A DNA stretch of 64,000 nucleotides from Neobacillus niacini. GTDB lineage: Bacteria; Bacillota; Bacilli; Bacillales; Cytobacillaceae. The stretch spans positions 1,000,001 through 1,064,000 of the forward strand of contig NZ_JAUSZN010000001.1 of NCBI RefSeq assembly GCF_030817595.1, in the 5' to 3' direction. Of the stretch, positions 43,812 to 52,451 are shown piece by piece (position 1 is the first letter of the stretch; every line of letters starts with the position of its first letter). Made by a program: the position numbers and the translations under genes. Below the pieces are notes generated by a model. It saw only the letters and a program-made list of their open reading frames with translations, was not told the origin of the DNA and ran no database searches.

Positions 43812-44714
43812 ATGAATTTTACTTGGATACTTGGTCTAATGATTCTATCTCAACAATCAAATAATCCAGGCAGTTTATTAATTACTAACAATGGTCAGCC
43901 TATATCAACGGTTAATCATTCTGACTTATCATTGTACCCGCCTGGATTACCCATTATGAATACAGAAAAGTTTAATAAATTTATGGACGAAATAGACAAA
44001 AATGTTTCCAAAGATCCCAAAAATGCAACTTTAGATAGGTCCGGAAATATCATTCAAGAACAAGTTGGTTATCGTTTAGATCGTCAAAAATTTACAGAAC
44101 AGATTTATACTTATTACTTTAATAATATTACATCTGAATTAGAAGCTCCATTACAAGCCATTTATCCTCAGGTTGATAGTGAATTACTTGGAACAATTCG
44201 AAGTGAAAAAATTGGGGAATATGTTACGTCGTTCAGTACCAATAAAAAAAACCGAAACAATAATATTTATCGTGCTGCAGAAGCGATTAATAATTTTATT
44301 CTTTATCCCGGTGAAACCTTCTCATTTAATAAAGTGGTTGGGGAAAGAACAGCAGGTAAAGGCTATTTACCCGCGCCTGTTATCGTGAAAGGGAAATTTG
44401 CAGAGGATACAGGTGGTGGAATTTGTCAAGTTTCATCAACTCTCTATAATGCAGTAGATAATGCAGGTTTAGAAGTTATTAAGCGTTACCCCCACAGCAG
44501 TCCGATTTCGTACGTTCCACCTGGGCGGGATGCCACTGTAAGTTGGAATGGACCTGATTTCGTTTTTAAAAATAAATACAATCAACCGATTTTAATTCAA
44601 GCAAATACGTTAGGGAATCAATTAATCATTGAGATCTATTCTTCGGATGTAATTTCCTTTAACCCTAAAAATGTTCCATACCTGCCTTATCAGCATAGTC
44701 GTCTTCCCAAGTGA
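43812..44714 (+). CDS. VanW-family protein next to germinant receptor operon
   Basis: 300 residues. The VanW domain (about 150-285) is evident from YRAAEAINNFILYPGETFSFNKVVGERTAGKGYLPAPVIV and the hallmark GGGICQVSSTLYNAV, followed by RHPHSxPxxYVPPGRDATVSW-like sequence. The first 20 residues are weakly hydrophobic and may be an uncleaved or degenerate export signal. VanW proteins carry a G5-associated domain of unknown function seen in vancomycin-resistance and spore-former envelope proteins. The ATG follows AAGGGGG, on the same strand 97 bp after gerB, so it may be expressed with the receptor in the forespore. A cortex or spore-envelope role is inference. Confidence 0.88.
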   Translation: MNFTWILGLMILSQQSNNPGSLLITNNGQPISTVNHSDLSLYPPGLPIMNTEKFNKFMDEIDKNVSKDPKNATLDRSGNIIQEQVGYRLDRQKFTEQIYTYYFNNITSELEAPLQAIYPQVDSELLGTIRSEKIGEYVTSFSTNKKNRNNNIYRAAEAINNFILYPGETFSFNKVVGERTAGKGYLPAPVIVKGKFAEDTGGGICQVSSTLYNAVDNAGLEVIKRYPHSSPISYVPPGRDATVSWNGPDFVFKNKYNQPILIQANTLGNQLIIEIYSSDVISFNPKNVPYLPYQHSRLPK

Positions 44715-44762
44715 GTTTATTACTTGGGTCTTTCCCCGTTTTTTGTCTTTTATTCTATATCG

Positions 44763-44854
44763 GTTCTATCCTCTGTCTACAAAGGGACCGGGGATAGAAC
44801 ACATAACCCATAAGGAAACCCCCGGTAAATGTGCAAATTAATTATCACATTTAC
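44763..44854. terminator. Two hairpins between VanW and FAH genes
   Basis: GTTCTATCC/GGATAGAAC (44763-44800) and GTAAATGTG/CACATTTAC (44825-44854) are perfect 9-bp stems in the convergent gap. Either could terminate one gene, but T runs are short. Confidence 0.45.
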
Positions 44855-44949
44855 GGAGGTATAACTGCAAACTGAAGAATTGTGAAAGTAATAGCTTTAT
44901 AATCGGGATAAAATGCTTACGTTAATGCATATTCACTTATTTAGTATGA

Positions 44950-45729
44950 TTAAGATTTAACTTGCTCTTTTGCCAATACAAATGAATTCCTTAATGTCCC
45001 AATCTCTTTAATTATACATTCAATTGTATCTCCGGCACCGACAAAATCTGCTCCAACCGGACTGCCAGTCAGGATGACATCCCCCGGCTTAAGTGTCATC
45101 ACTTTTGTCAGATAGGATACCATTCTTCGGATCGGAATAATCATTAGCTCGGTTGCACTATTTTGCTTCTCCACACCATTCAGTCTTGCTTCCACCTTCA
45201 CAGCAAATGGATCTAATTCTGTCTCAATAACTGGCCCTAGTGGTGTGAAGGTATCAAAGGACTTACCAATGGTCCAATGCCCGTCCTGATGAAAAAATTG
45301 AGGAGCTGTTACATCGTTTCCAACCGTGTATCCGAACACGTAATCCCACACTTCTGATTCAGGAACATTTTTAGCTTCCTTACCAATGACAATGGCTAAC
45401 TCTGATTCGAACTTCACCTTTTCGATCCCTTCCGGAATGATGATATCTTCCTCAGGCCCAATAACGGAGGATATTGGTTTAAAAAAGAATACAGGAATTT
45501 CTGGAAGCTCTGAAGGTCGGTCTTCAAGTTTAGAAACATAGTTTGCTCCAATTCCAATAATTTGGTTTGGCTTTATAGGCGCCAGCAGTTTCACATCAGT
45601 TACAGAAAATTTTTGTCCTGTATACTCCCAATTATCGCCAAAAATATCTCCATTAATTTCTTGTATCGTGTTTTCAGACATCACACCTGTGTAAACGGAC
45701 GAACCTTTAGTAAATCTAGTAAATTTCAT
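44950..45729 (-). CDS. Fumarylacetoacetate hydrolase family protein
   Basis: 259 residues from the ATG 45729, seven bases after AGGGAG. FAH-domain landmarks: IIGIGANYVSKLEDRPSELPEIPVFFFKP, metal ligands in KFESELAIVIGKEA, and TPLGPVIETE and ILTGSPVGADFVGAGDTIECI. Members hydrolyse or decarboxylate or tautomerise 2-oxo acids such as acylpyruvates or oxaloacetate. It lies downstream of the oxidase operon on the same strand, but 670 bp of gene relics intervene, so a shared pathway is only suggested. Confidence 0.88.
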   Translation of the reverse strand: MKFTRFTKGSSVYTGVMSENTIQEINGDIFGDNWEYTGQKFSVTDVKLLAPIKPNQIIGIGANYVSKLEDRPSELPEIPVFFFKPISSVIGPEEDIIIPEGIEKVKFESELAIVIGKEAKNVPESEVWDYVFGYTVGNDVTAPQFFHQDGHWTIGKSFDTFTPLGPVIETELDPFAVKVEARLNGVEKQNSATELMIIPIRRMVSYLTKVMTLKPGDVILTGSPVGADFVGAGDTIECIIKEIGTLRNSFVLAKEQVKS

Positions 45730-45743
45730 TGCGATACTCCCTC

Positions 45744-45925
45744 TCAAACATTGTATTCTAATTCAATCTTCTTTCGAGCCACTTCCGTTTTGATAGCAGT
45801 CTCGGCAACTGCACATGTGACTGCTGTCCGACTTTTTTTATTAAAAGGATGAGGAATCACATATTCACGGGAAAGTTCTTCCGGCGTGATTAAATTGGCA
45901 ATGGCAGTCTCGGTGCAGTCTTTTC
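45744..45925 (-). pseudogene. Malic enzyme C-terminal relic
   Basis: The minus-strand frame gives TAIANLITPEELSREYVIPHPFNKKSRTAVTCAVAETAIKTEVARKK to a TGA at 45744-45746, matching the C-terminus of NAD-dependent malic enzymes. Just upstream EHPFDEKTA with similar bases may be a second, decayed copy of the same stretch. Nothing else of the gene remains. Confidence 0.65.
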
Positions 45926-46017
45926 ATCAAACGGATGCTCATGCTTGAACAGTATGAGTAATTCCCAAGGGCATTCTAATGGCTACAATGCCTTGTATTC
46001 TAACTATGATGAAACGA

Positions 46018-46164
46018 TTATTGTTTTACCGCGAACTTAGCCTTTGCTTCCATGCGTCTTCGGTGAAGAATCGGCTCAGTGTAGCCATTTGGCTGATCAT
46101 AGCCTTCAAAAATCAAGTCGCAAGCGGCCAGGAAGGCAACGGATTCGTTTTCCTTTTTGTACAT
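46018..46164 (-). pseudogene. Malate synthase C-terminal relic
   Basis: A 48-codon frame reads [37 protein letters not shown] and stops at 46018. The [14 protein letters not shown] block is characteristic of malate synthase G C-termini. The upstream end joins unrelated frames. The next 150 bp towards 46320 hold nothing recognisable. Confidence 0.65.
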
Positions 46165-46320
46165 ACTTTGTCATCGTACGTTTCCTCCATTGATTTCTTA
46201 AAAATATAGTAATCTTGGAAATTATGTTCCAACCTAGTTGTTTGCTATTACGAAACACTGTTTCTTAATTTATTTTAAAAAAATAGCATGATTATCTAAT
46301 TGATTTCAATCATTTTATAA

Positions 46321-46366
46321 AAATGGCGTGCCCAAACTGATATTAGTTTAGGAACGCCATTTTTTT
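46321..46366. terminator. Terminator of the oxidase operon
   Basis: AATGGCGT-CC-AAACT and AGTTT-GG-ACGCCATT pair around a short loop with T runs on both strands. It lies 40 bp beyond the DUF1904 stop codon. Confidence 0.85.
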
Positions 46367-46403
46367 ACTAAAAGCTATTTTTAATAAATAAAAATCTTTT
46401 ATG

Positions 46404-46739
46404 TCACGATGAAGCAAAACTCTTTCCGTTCAGATAATAAGCGGACTCCTGAAATGTGCTGAAAGCGACTTCTACTTCTGGAAATTCGAGTGCTTGAATA
46501 TGTTTGGTTACAATGCTGGCAAATTGATCTTGAATTTCCTGACCGCGGTTGAACCATTTTACTTCAATTAATGGGTAACCCGGCACTTCATTGCCATCAA
46601 ATACATAGGTAGAATGAACAATTTCTAAGGTGAAATTGTCCGTTCCACATGCACATAAATCCGCCAAATCTTGAACTAATGAAGTACTAACCGTTTTTAC
46701 CTGATCCACTGAAACTCCTCTAATGATTAAATGTGGCAT
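46404..46739 (-). CDS. DUF1904 family protein
   Basis: 111 residues, start MPHLIIRGVSVDQVKTVSTSLVQDLADLC, with IEVKWFNRGQEIQDQFASIVTKHI further on. This is the tautomerase-like DUF1904 fold, related to small 4-oxalocrotonate tautomerase/MIF-type proteins. Last gene of the oxidase operon, 57 bp after the FAD subunit. A role in processing the oxidation product is conceivable but unproven. Confidence 0.75.
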   Translation of the reverse strand: MPHLIIRGVSVDQVKTVSTSLVQDLADLCACGTDNFTLEIVHSTYVFDGNEVPGYPLIEVKWFNRGQEIQDQFASIVTKHIQALEFPEVEVAFSTFQESAYYLNGKSFASS

Positions 46740-46796
46740 ACAAATCTCTCCTGTAAGGGTTTAATAAATTTTTACTATATAAATTATGACACTAAT

Positions 46797-47882
46797 TTAT
46801 CTAATGGCCAAATCAAACCTGCTGATGGAGTAGCGATCAATTGGGATTGAAGTTTCCCCATCCAGAATTAACTCAGTCATAAGAGTCCCTATTAGTGGCG
46901 ATAGAGTTACGCCGCTATGCGTAGCTGCCACATAAAGGTTTTCAATACCCGGGATATTCCCCAGAATGGGAAAACCATCTTCCGGCATGGCTCGAATTCC
47001 TGAAAAAGCGCGAACAACCTTTGCTTTTTTTAATTGCGGAACATAGTGAACAGCCATATTAGCCGTTTCTTGAATGACATCCAATGTGGTTGCTCTGTTA
47101 AATCCTTCTTCTTCCATTGAATAACCGATTAATACCTCGCCATTAAAGGCCTGTCTTAACCCGCTGATGGTATAATGTAAAAATGGTTTTAGTGGTTCGG
47201 TAACAAGAATCTGCCCTCTTAACTGGTTGACTGGAATGCTGATATCTACTAATTTTCCTAATTCTCTTGACCAGGTGCCGCCAGCAAGAATAAGATTATT
47301 ACATACAAATGTTCCCTTTCGTGAGGAAACAATGAATTTCCCAGGAAGCTTTTGAATTTCCGTTACTTTATTATAAGTAGAGTATTGAACTCCATTTTTC
47401 TTGGCCGCCCTCATATACATATCGACTAACCGAAAAGGATTTACGTTGCCATCAATGGAACTATACGTAGCGCCTGCAACCTCCGGATTGAGCGATGGTT
47501 CCTTTTCTAAGGCCTCCTCACGGGATAATACCTTAATTTTGATGCCAATTTTTTTGTAGGCCTCCGCAAGGAGTAACGCTTTTTCGCGATCGGCTTCATT
47601 AAAAAATGGGGAAAGTCCGCCAGTCCGTTTATATTCTACATCCCCAATTTTTTTTGATAAATAAGGATAAAGTTCGGCACTGTACATATTAAACTCTGCA
47701 TACCAAGACGGTGTTTTATTATGGACCCATACCCACGCTTGTGTGGAACCTGAAGTTCCCGACAGAGGGAATTTTTGATCCAGTACCAGAATTCCTTCCT
47801 TTTTTCGTTCCGAAAGGTGATAAGCGATGCTGCTTCCGACGACCCCTCCCCCGATAATGATGGTTTCATAACTAGTTTCCAT
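46797..47882 (-). CDS. DAO-family FAD oxidoreductase, beta subunit of an opine/amino acid dehydrogenase
   Basis: 361 residues. GxGxxG motif IIGGGVVGSSIAYHLSERK, GTSGSTQAWVWVHNKTPSWYAEF, and C-terminal IRAMPEDGFPILGNIPGIENLYVAATHSGVTLSPLIG are typical of the DAO fold in OoxB, HcnC and D-proline/hydroxyproline dehydrogenases. The ATG directly follows the stop of the 2Fe-2S protein gene (TAAATG). It should be the subunit that oxidises a secondary amine or amino acid. Substrate not readable. Confidence 0.9.
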   Translation of the reverse strand: METSYETIIIGGGVVGSSIAYHLSERKKEGILVLDQKFPLSGTSGSTQAWVWVHNKTPSWYAEFNMYSAELYPYLSKKIGDVEYKRTGGLSPFFNEADREKALLLAEAYKKIGIKIKVLSREEALEKEPSLNPEVAGATYSSIDGNVNPFRLVDMYMRAAKKNGVQYSTYNKVTEIQKLPGKFIVSSRKGTFVCNNLILAGGTWSRELGKLVDISIPVNQLRGQILVTEPLKPFLHYTISGLRQAFNGEVLIGYSMEEEGFNRATTLDVIQETANMAVHYVPQLKKAKVVRAFSGIRAMPEDGFPILGNIPGIENLYVAATHSGVTLSPLIGTLMTELILDGETSIPIDRYSISRFDLAIR

Positions 47883-48212
47883 TTATCTCACCTTCCCATC
47901 CTCTAGCTCCACCTCATCTAAAACTGATTTCACCGAGGAAAATGAGGTACTATTCGTTGCTAGGGTTTCAAGCTTAATTGGACTAATCGGCATCCTCATA
48001 CGCGGCAGTGGAATCTCGTGAATAGGAATGCCTGTTTTCTCATGAATGATAGTGGCCACCAGGCTATTGCATATTTTTGACTGGCATGGACCCATGCCGC
48101 AGCGTGTCATTCTTTTAATATCATCAAATCTCTTGGCGCCATTCGAAATAACTTCCTCGATTTCTTCGTAACTGATTTCTTCACATCGACAAATAATCAT
48201 GGTTTTATCCAA
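47883..48212 (-). CDS. BFD-like [2Fe-2S]-binding subunit
   Basis: 109 residues if begun at the TTG 48212, eight bases after AGAAGG; a GTG three codons earlier is possible. Cysteines IICRCEEIS and MTRCGMGPCQSKIC give the C-x-C...C-x4-C pattern of bacterioferritin-associated ferredoxin-like domains. Such a domain is fused to the A subunit in many HcnB/OoxA proteins; here it is a separate gene. It probably passes electrons between flavin subunits. Confidence 0.85.
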   Translation of the reverse strand: MDKTMIICRCEEISYEEIEEVISNGAKRFDDIKRMTRCGMGPCQSKICNSLVATIIHEKTGIPIHEIPLPRMRMPISPIKLETLATNSTSFSSVKSVLDEVELEDGKVR

Positions 48213-48246
48213 TTTATTCACCTTCTAGTCTCTTAATCTTTTCGAA

Positions 48247-49344
48247 CTAAGAGATAAATTGGTCCTTAAGGACGGGATGTTCAAAGTTTTCAACATGCTG
48301 CATTCTTGCTTTCCATGCATCTGGATAAAGCTTCGTCTCCATAATTTCAAGTTCTCTCCATAGAGACATGGTCTCGATATCGGCCTCTTGCTTACTGATA
48401 GCTCCCAGGGATTCAGAAACATAAACCCCGGCTATCATACCTGTTGTTAGTAAAACTCCCTGAGAACTGACCCCGGCAGCGTTCCCTGCTAAAAAAACAT
48501 CTTCCCGGTCTGTTTGTAAAGATTTGTTGTATTGCGGGATCCAGCCTCCTAGTTCTTTTTGATAACTGAATGAACAGCCAAGCTGGTAAAAAACATCGAG
48601 AATAGGCGACCGGCCGCCATCTATACATACGACATCAACACTTACGGTAAGAATCTGTTCTCCGTGCACGATATCAATTTCCTCTACCTTACCAATTCCC
48701 CTAGCTTCCTTGATGGAGGAATTCACATAAACTGGAATACCTTTTTTTCGAACCTCTTCCACTTTTTCTGCATCCCGTGCCGTTAAGCTTGGAGTTTTTT
48801 CAATTATCCCCTTAATCTGTACACCTAGCTCAGAAAGCTGGAGCGCAACATCCATTGCAAAATCACTGGATCCTAAAATAACGGCATGTTTACCAGGCAG
48901 AACAAAATCCCGATTTATTAAGGTTTGGACTGCACCTATGGTCATGACTCCCGGCAGCGTCCATTTCGGAAAGGCAAGGGCATTTTCAGCCGCACCCGTA
49001 GCCACGATTATTTTTTTTGCTTTAAGAGGAAATACATTGATCTCATCGGAAATACCAACACTTCCATCCTTGTAAAAGCCAATCACACGATGACCTAGCA
49101 AACAACGAATCGAGTAGTCCTCTACTTGTTTCGTTAAAAGACCAGCCAGCTCAAACCCGCGCATAGGCTGATAGGACGAAGGAAGCGATTGAAGGAGCTG
49201 GGTCTGTTGAATGAATTGTCCGCCCATAGAAAAAGATTCTTCAACTATGGTTACATCTAAACCTCTTGATGCTGTTTCCAATGCAGCTGTAAGACCTGAG
49301 GGACCAGCACCAATAATAAGAACATCAGTCTCCACGGCATTCAC
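48247..49344 (-). CDS. FAD/NAD-binding oxidoreductase, alpha subunit (OoxA/HcnB type)
   Basis: 365 residues. FAD motif VLIIGAGPSGLTAALETASRG, GGQFIQQTQ, ATGAAENALAFPKWTLPGVMTIGAVQTLI and second Rossmann HAVILGSSDFAMDVALQL match the NAD(P)/FAD subunit of heteromeric dehydrogenases such as opine oxidase OoxA and HcnB. GNAAGVSSQGVLLTTGMIAG near the C-terminus closes the FAD site. It overlaps the upstream ferredoxin-like gene by 20 bp. Confidence 0.9.
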   Translation of the reverse strand: MNAVETDVLIIGAGPSGLTAALETASRGLDVTIVEESFSMGGQFIQQTQLLQSLPSSYQPMRGFELAGLLTKQVEDYSIRCLLGHRVIGFYKDGSVGISDEINVFPLKAKKIIVATGAAENALAFPKWTLPGVMTIGAVQTLINRDFVLPGKHAVILGSSDFAMDVALQLSELGVQIKGIIEKTPSLTARDAEKVEEVRKKGIPVYVNSSIKEARGIGKVEEIDIVHGEQILTVSVDVVCIDGGRSPILDVFYQLGCSFSYQKELGGWIPQYNKSLQTDREDVFLAGNAAGVSSQGVLLTTGMIAGVYVSESLGAISKQEADIETMSLWRELEIMETKLYPDAWKARMQHVENFEHPVLKDQFIS

Positions 49345-49648
49345 TCCTTACTTCTGGATCTCCATCATTCGGATAAATCTTCATGCCTTCTTCGACCTTC
49401 GTCATGCATGTTCGTACATGATCCTCCCCATTGACCGTCATATAGCAGCTGCAGCATCTGCCCCGCGAGCAAAACAAGCCTCTAGGCTGAATTAAATTCC
49501 TGCTCAAACCTAATTTTTTTATATCATTGGCCATCAAGGCTGCAGCCACGGATTGGTGTTCATAGGCCGCAAGCGGTTCATCTTTAAAAAAGATTTTTAC
49601 TTGTTTTTGAAGCTGTTCCCCTAATACGGGATGATGTTTAATGTGCAT
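49325..49648 (-). CDS. 2Fe-2S ferredoxin-like subunit (HcnA/sarcosine oxidase alpha N-terminal type)
   Basis: 107 residues. Plant-type ferredoxin cluster cysteines are in LFCSRGRCCSCYMTVNG and VRTCMTKVEEG (C-x4-CC-x-C...C). VKIFFKDEPLAAYEHQSVAAALMAND matches the beta-grasp N-terminus. It is the small iron-sulfur subunit of the dehydrogenase and overlaps the alpha subunit gene. The upstream permease ends 12 bp earlier. Confidence 0.88.
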   Translation of the reverse strand: MHIKHHPVLGEQLQKQVKIFFKDEPLAAYEHQSVAAALMANDIKKLGLSRNLIQPRGLFCSRGRCCSCYMTVNGEDHVRTCMTKVEEGMKIYPNDGDPEVRSECRGD

Positions 49649-49660
49649 ACAAACACCTTC

Positions 49661-50464
49661 TTATGAATTTTTCGACTCAAATACTTTTCCTACGCCTAAG
49701 ACTCTTTCGATAACGACCATTAATACGACTGTTAAAAGAATCATGATACTAGAAACAGAGGTGATGATAGGATCATACTGATATTGCATATAGGTATAAA
49801 TCCGTACTGGCAGCGTCACCACATCGGTACTGACAATAAATAGGGCAACGGTTAAGTCGTCGAAAGAGGTAATGAAGGCAAAAATAGCTCCTGCAATCAC
49901 ACCCGATTTAATGATTGGAAGTGTAATTTGAAAAAATATCCTGAGGCTTCCCGCCCCTAGATTCATAGCCGCCTGCTCGATCGTGCGGTCGAATCCTACT
50001 AAACTGGCAACAACCAGCCGCATGACAAAGGGGATGGTTAAGATTATATGACCAATAATTAAAGCTGCCGGGCTCGCGGCCAAACCAATCCAGGAATAAA
50101 ACTGCAAAAGTGCTACCCCAAATACAACAGAAGGGATCAAGAGAGGTGAACCAACTAACTGCATGATTGCTGTTTTCCCTCTAAATTGATATCTGACAAC
50201 TGCAATAGAAGCCATTGTTCCGATAATCGTTGAAATGATTGCTGTACCAAATGCAACGGTAATACTAAGCATGAAGGACTGCATAAATTCAGGATGATTG
50301 ATTAATTCGGCATACCACCTGAACGTGATCCCTTTGGGAGGAAACATGATAAACTCAGTGGTTGTCAGGGAAGACAATAAAACAACGACAATCGGGGCAG
50401 CCAAAAAGATGTAAACGATCAGACAAAAGAAATTTAAGCCAAATTTTGGTAACGCCTTCCTCAT
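49661..50464 (-). CDS. ABC transporter permease, PotC-like
   Basis: 267 residues, six membrane segments. N-terminal LPKFGLNFFCLIVYIFLAAPIVVVLLSSLTTTEF and the EAA loop QAAMNLGAGSLRIFFQITLPIIKSGVIAGAIFAF are PotC/PotI-like. It overlaps the other permease by 4 bp (ATGA). It forms the importer channel for the operon's substrate. Confidence 0.92.
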   Translation of the reverse strand: MRKALPKFGLNFFCLIVYIFLAAPIVVVLLSSLTTTEFIMFPPKGITFRWYAELINHPEFMQSFMLSITVAFGTAIISTIIGTMASIAVVRYQFRGKTAIMQLVGSPLLIPSVVFGVALLQFYSWIGLAASPAALIIGHIILTIPFVMRLVVASLVGFDRTIEQAAMNLGAGSLRIFFQITLPIIKSGVIAGAIFAFITSFDDLTVALFIVSTDVVTLPVRIYTYMQYQYDPIITSVSSIMILLTVVLMVVIERVLGVGKVFESKNS

Positions 50465-51363
50465 TGAATGGCCACCCCTTTTTTGGAACTAGTAAGCAAT
50501 TTGCTATAAATAATGATGGTAATAGTGGCAATAAAGATTAATAGGAACCCAATAGCCGACCCATAAGGCCAATTCAGCATGGTACCAACCTGTTCATATG
50601 TAAGGAATGACATCACTTTTACCTGAGGCCCCCCTAGAATCGCAGGAGTAACAAAGGAACTCACGCCTAAACTAAAAACCATAACGGAACCAGCAAATAT
50701 TCCAGGCAGCGTTAAAGGCAAGATGACGGAAAAGAAGGTTCGAATCGAGCTTGCACCTAAATTTTGTGAAGCTCTTATCACAGAAGGGTCGATTCTTTCA
50801 AGCGAACCCATAATACTTAACACCATATAAGGAAATAACACGTGCACCATTCCTATGACCACGCTAAACTCCGTATAGAGCAAGGTTAATGGTTTATCAA
50901 TCAACCCAAAATTCATTAACGTATTATTGACCACTCCATTATTGGATAACAAAATGACCCAGCCATAACAACGGATTACCATGCTGATTAACAGGGGTGA
51001 CAGAACTAAAAGGGTTAAATAATTCTTAATCCTTCCCTTTGCTTTTGTAATTTGATAGGCTACTGGGAACGAAATAACAATCGCAGCCAGAGTAGTAATC
51101 AGCGCTATTTTGACCGTCCGCCATACAACCCCAAGATAGAATTTATCTGTAATAAATTTAATATAATTCTGCAGCGTCCAGTCATTGCCAATCCCGCTTG
51201 CTGCGTCAAAAGTCTTAAAGCTTGTGATAAAAAGGAAGAACAACGGAAGCAAAAAGAAGAAAATAAATATACCGAGGGTCGGAAGTAATAAAAGCATATA
51301 ATCAAGCTTTTTTTTCTCCCTGAATAGCAGTTCCTGTTCCTGATACGCTGTTTCAGCCTGCAT
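50461..51363 (-). CDS. ABC transporter permease, PotB-like
   Basis: 300 residues. Six membrane segments with the EAA loop RASQNLGASSIRTFFSVILPLTLPGIFAGSVMVF. The large external loop before TM3 is typical of PotB. Partner of the gene at 49661; 4-bp overlap indicates coupling. Confidence 0.92.
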   Translation of the reverse strand: MQAETAYQEQELLFREKKKLDYMLLLLPTLGIFIFFFLLPLFFLFITSFKTFDAASGIGNDWTLQNYIKFITDKFYLGVVWRTVKIALITTLAAIVISFPVAYQITKAKGRIKNYLTLLVLSPLLISMVIRCYGWVILLSNNGVVNNTLMNFGLIDKPLTLLYTEFSVVIGMVHVLFPYMVLSIMGSLERIDPSVIRASQNLGASSIRTFFSVILPLTLPGIFAGSVMVFSLGVSSFVTPAILGGPQVKVMSFLTYEQVGTMLNWPYGSAIGFLLIFIATITIIIYSKLLTSSKKGVAIQ

Positions 51364-51377
51364 TGGATAGAGTCACC

Positions 51378-52439
51378 TCACTTTTTGGTAGCTAATAAAT
51401 CCTCTGGATTCCATTTAATACATACATGTTTCCCCTCCTGAACCAGATCAGGATTTAATGCAACATTGGAAATATCAGCAATGAATTGTTTCTCCTTGTT
51501 AACTAAAATGTACCGGGTTTTCGCACCCAAAAACATTTTCCTTTCCACGCTAACCTGAAGACCATCACTATTTTTAATCGAAATTTGTATTTTTTCAGGC
51601 CTAATATAAAAGTCAATCACAGAATACTTCGGCTGGTGAACCGATAGAACTTGCTCATAGCCGTCCAATGACACTAAACATTGATTATCACTTAGTGCCT
51701 CGAGCACCTGACCTTGAATCTGGTTTACTTCGCCAATAAACCTAGAGACGAAATCAGTCTGAGGGTGGTTGTAAATGGCCACTGGAGTATCGACCTGTTC
51801 AATTCTGCCTTCATACATAACCGCTATTCTGTCTGAAATCGCAAGTGCCTCTTCCTGATCATGGGTTACAAAAATGGTGGTAATCCCAACCTTTTTTTGA
51901 ATTTCTACGATTTCTTCACGCATTTCTTGACGGAGTTTGGCATCCAGATTGCTTAATGGTTCATCAAGAAGCAACACTTTCGGCTTGATCACAAGTGCTC
52001 TTGCTAGTGAAACACGCTGCTGCTGACCACCGGACAGCTCCTTTGGATAGCGTTTTTCATAGCCTGCCAGCCGGACCATCTCAAGTGCTTCTGTAACACG
52101 GGTATGAATCTCGCTTTTACTAACCTTGCGAAGCTTTAAACCATAGGCAACATTATCAAATACGGTCATGTGGGGAAAGAGAGCATAGTTTTGAAAAACC
52201 ATGCCCATTTCTCTTTTATTAGGAGGAAGCAGGTGAACAGGCTTCCCATCCACCACGATTCTCCCGCCGTCTACATCTAGAAACCCAGCAATCATATTTA
52301 AGGTAGTTGTTTTTCCGCAGCCTGATGGCCCAAGGAAAGAAACAAGCTCTCCCTGCTTGATTTCAAGGTTCATCATTTTTACAACTTCTGTTTTATTAAA
52401 GGTTTTTACTACGTTTTCAAGGCATAAATAGCTCATCAT
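51378..52439 (-). CDS. ABC transporter ATP-binding protein, PotA-like
   Basis: 353 residues (two adjacent ATGs). Walker A GPSGCGKTT, Q-loop FQNYALFP, signature LSGGQQQR, Walker B LLLLDEPLSNLD, switch VTHDQEEA, and a C-terminal TOBE domain (YIRPEKIQISIK, FLGAKTRYILV). Energises uptake by the two permeases; class is polyamine/putrescine/opine importers. Confidence 0.94.
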   Translation of the reverse strand: MMSYLCLENVVKTFNKTEVVKMMNLEIKQGELVSFLGPSGCGKTTTLNMIAGFLDVDGGRIVVDGKPVHLLPPNKREMGMVFQNYALFPHMTVFDNVAYGLKLRKVSKSEIHTRVTEALEMVRLAGYEKRYPKELSGGQQQRVSLARALVIKPKVLLLDEPLSNLDAKLRQEMREEIVEIQKKVGITTIFVTHDQEEALAISDRIAVMYEGRIEQVDTPVAIYNHPQTDFVSRFIGEVNQIQGQVLEALSDNQCLVSLDGYEQVLSVHQPKYSVIDFYIRPEKIQISIKNSDGLQVSVERKMFLGAKTRYILVNKEKQFIADISNVALNPDLVQEGKHVCIKWNPEDLLATKK

Positions 52440-52451
52440 TTCACCCCTTCA

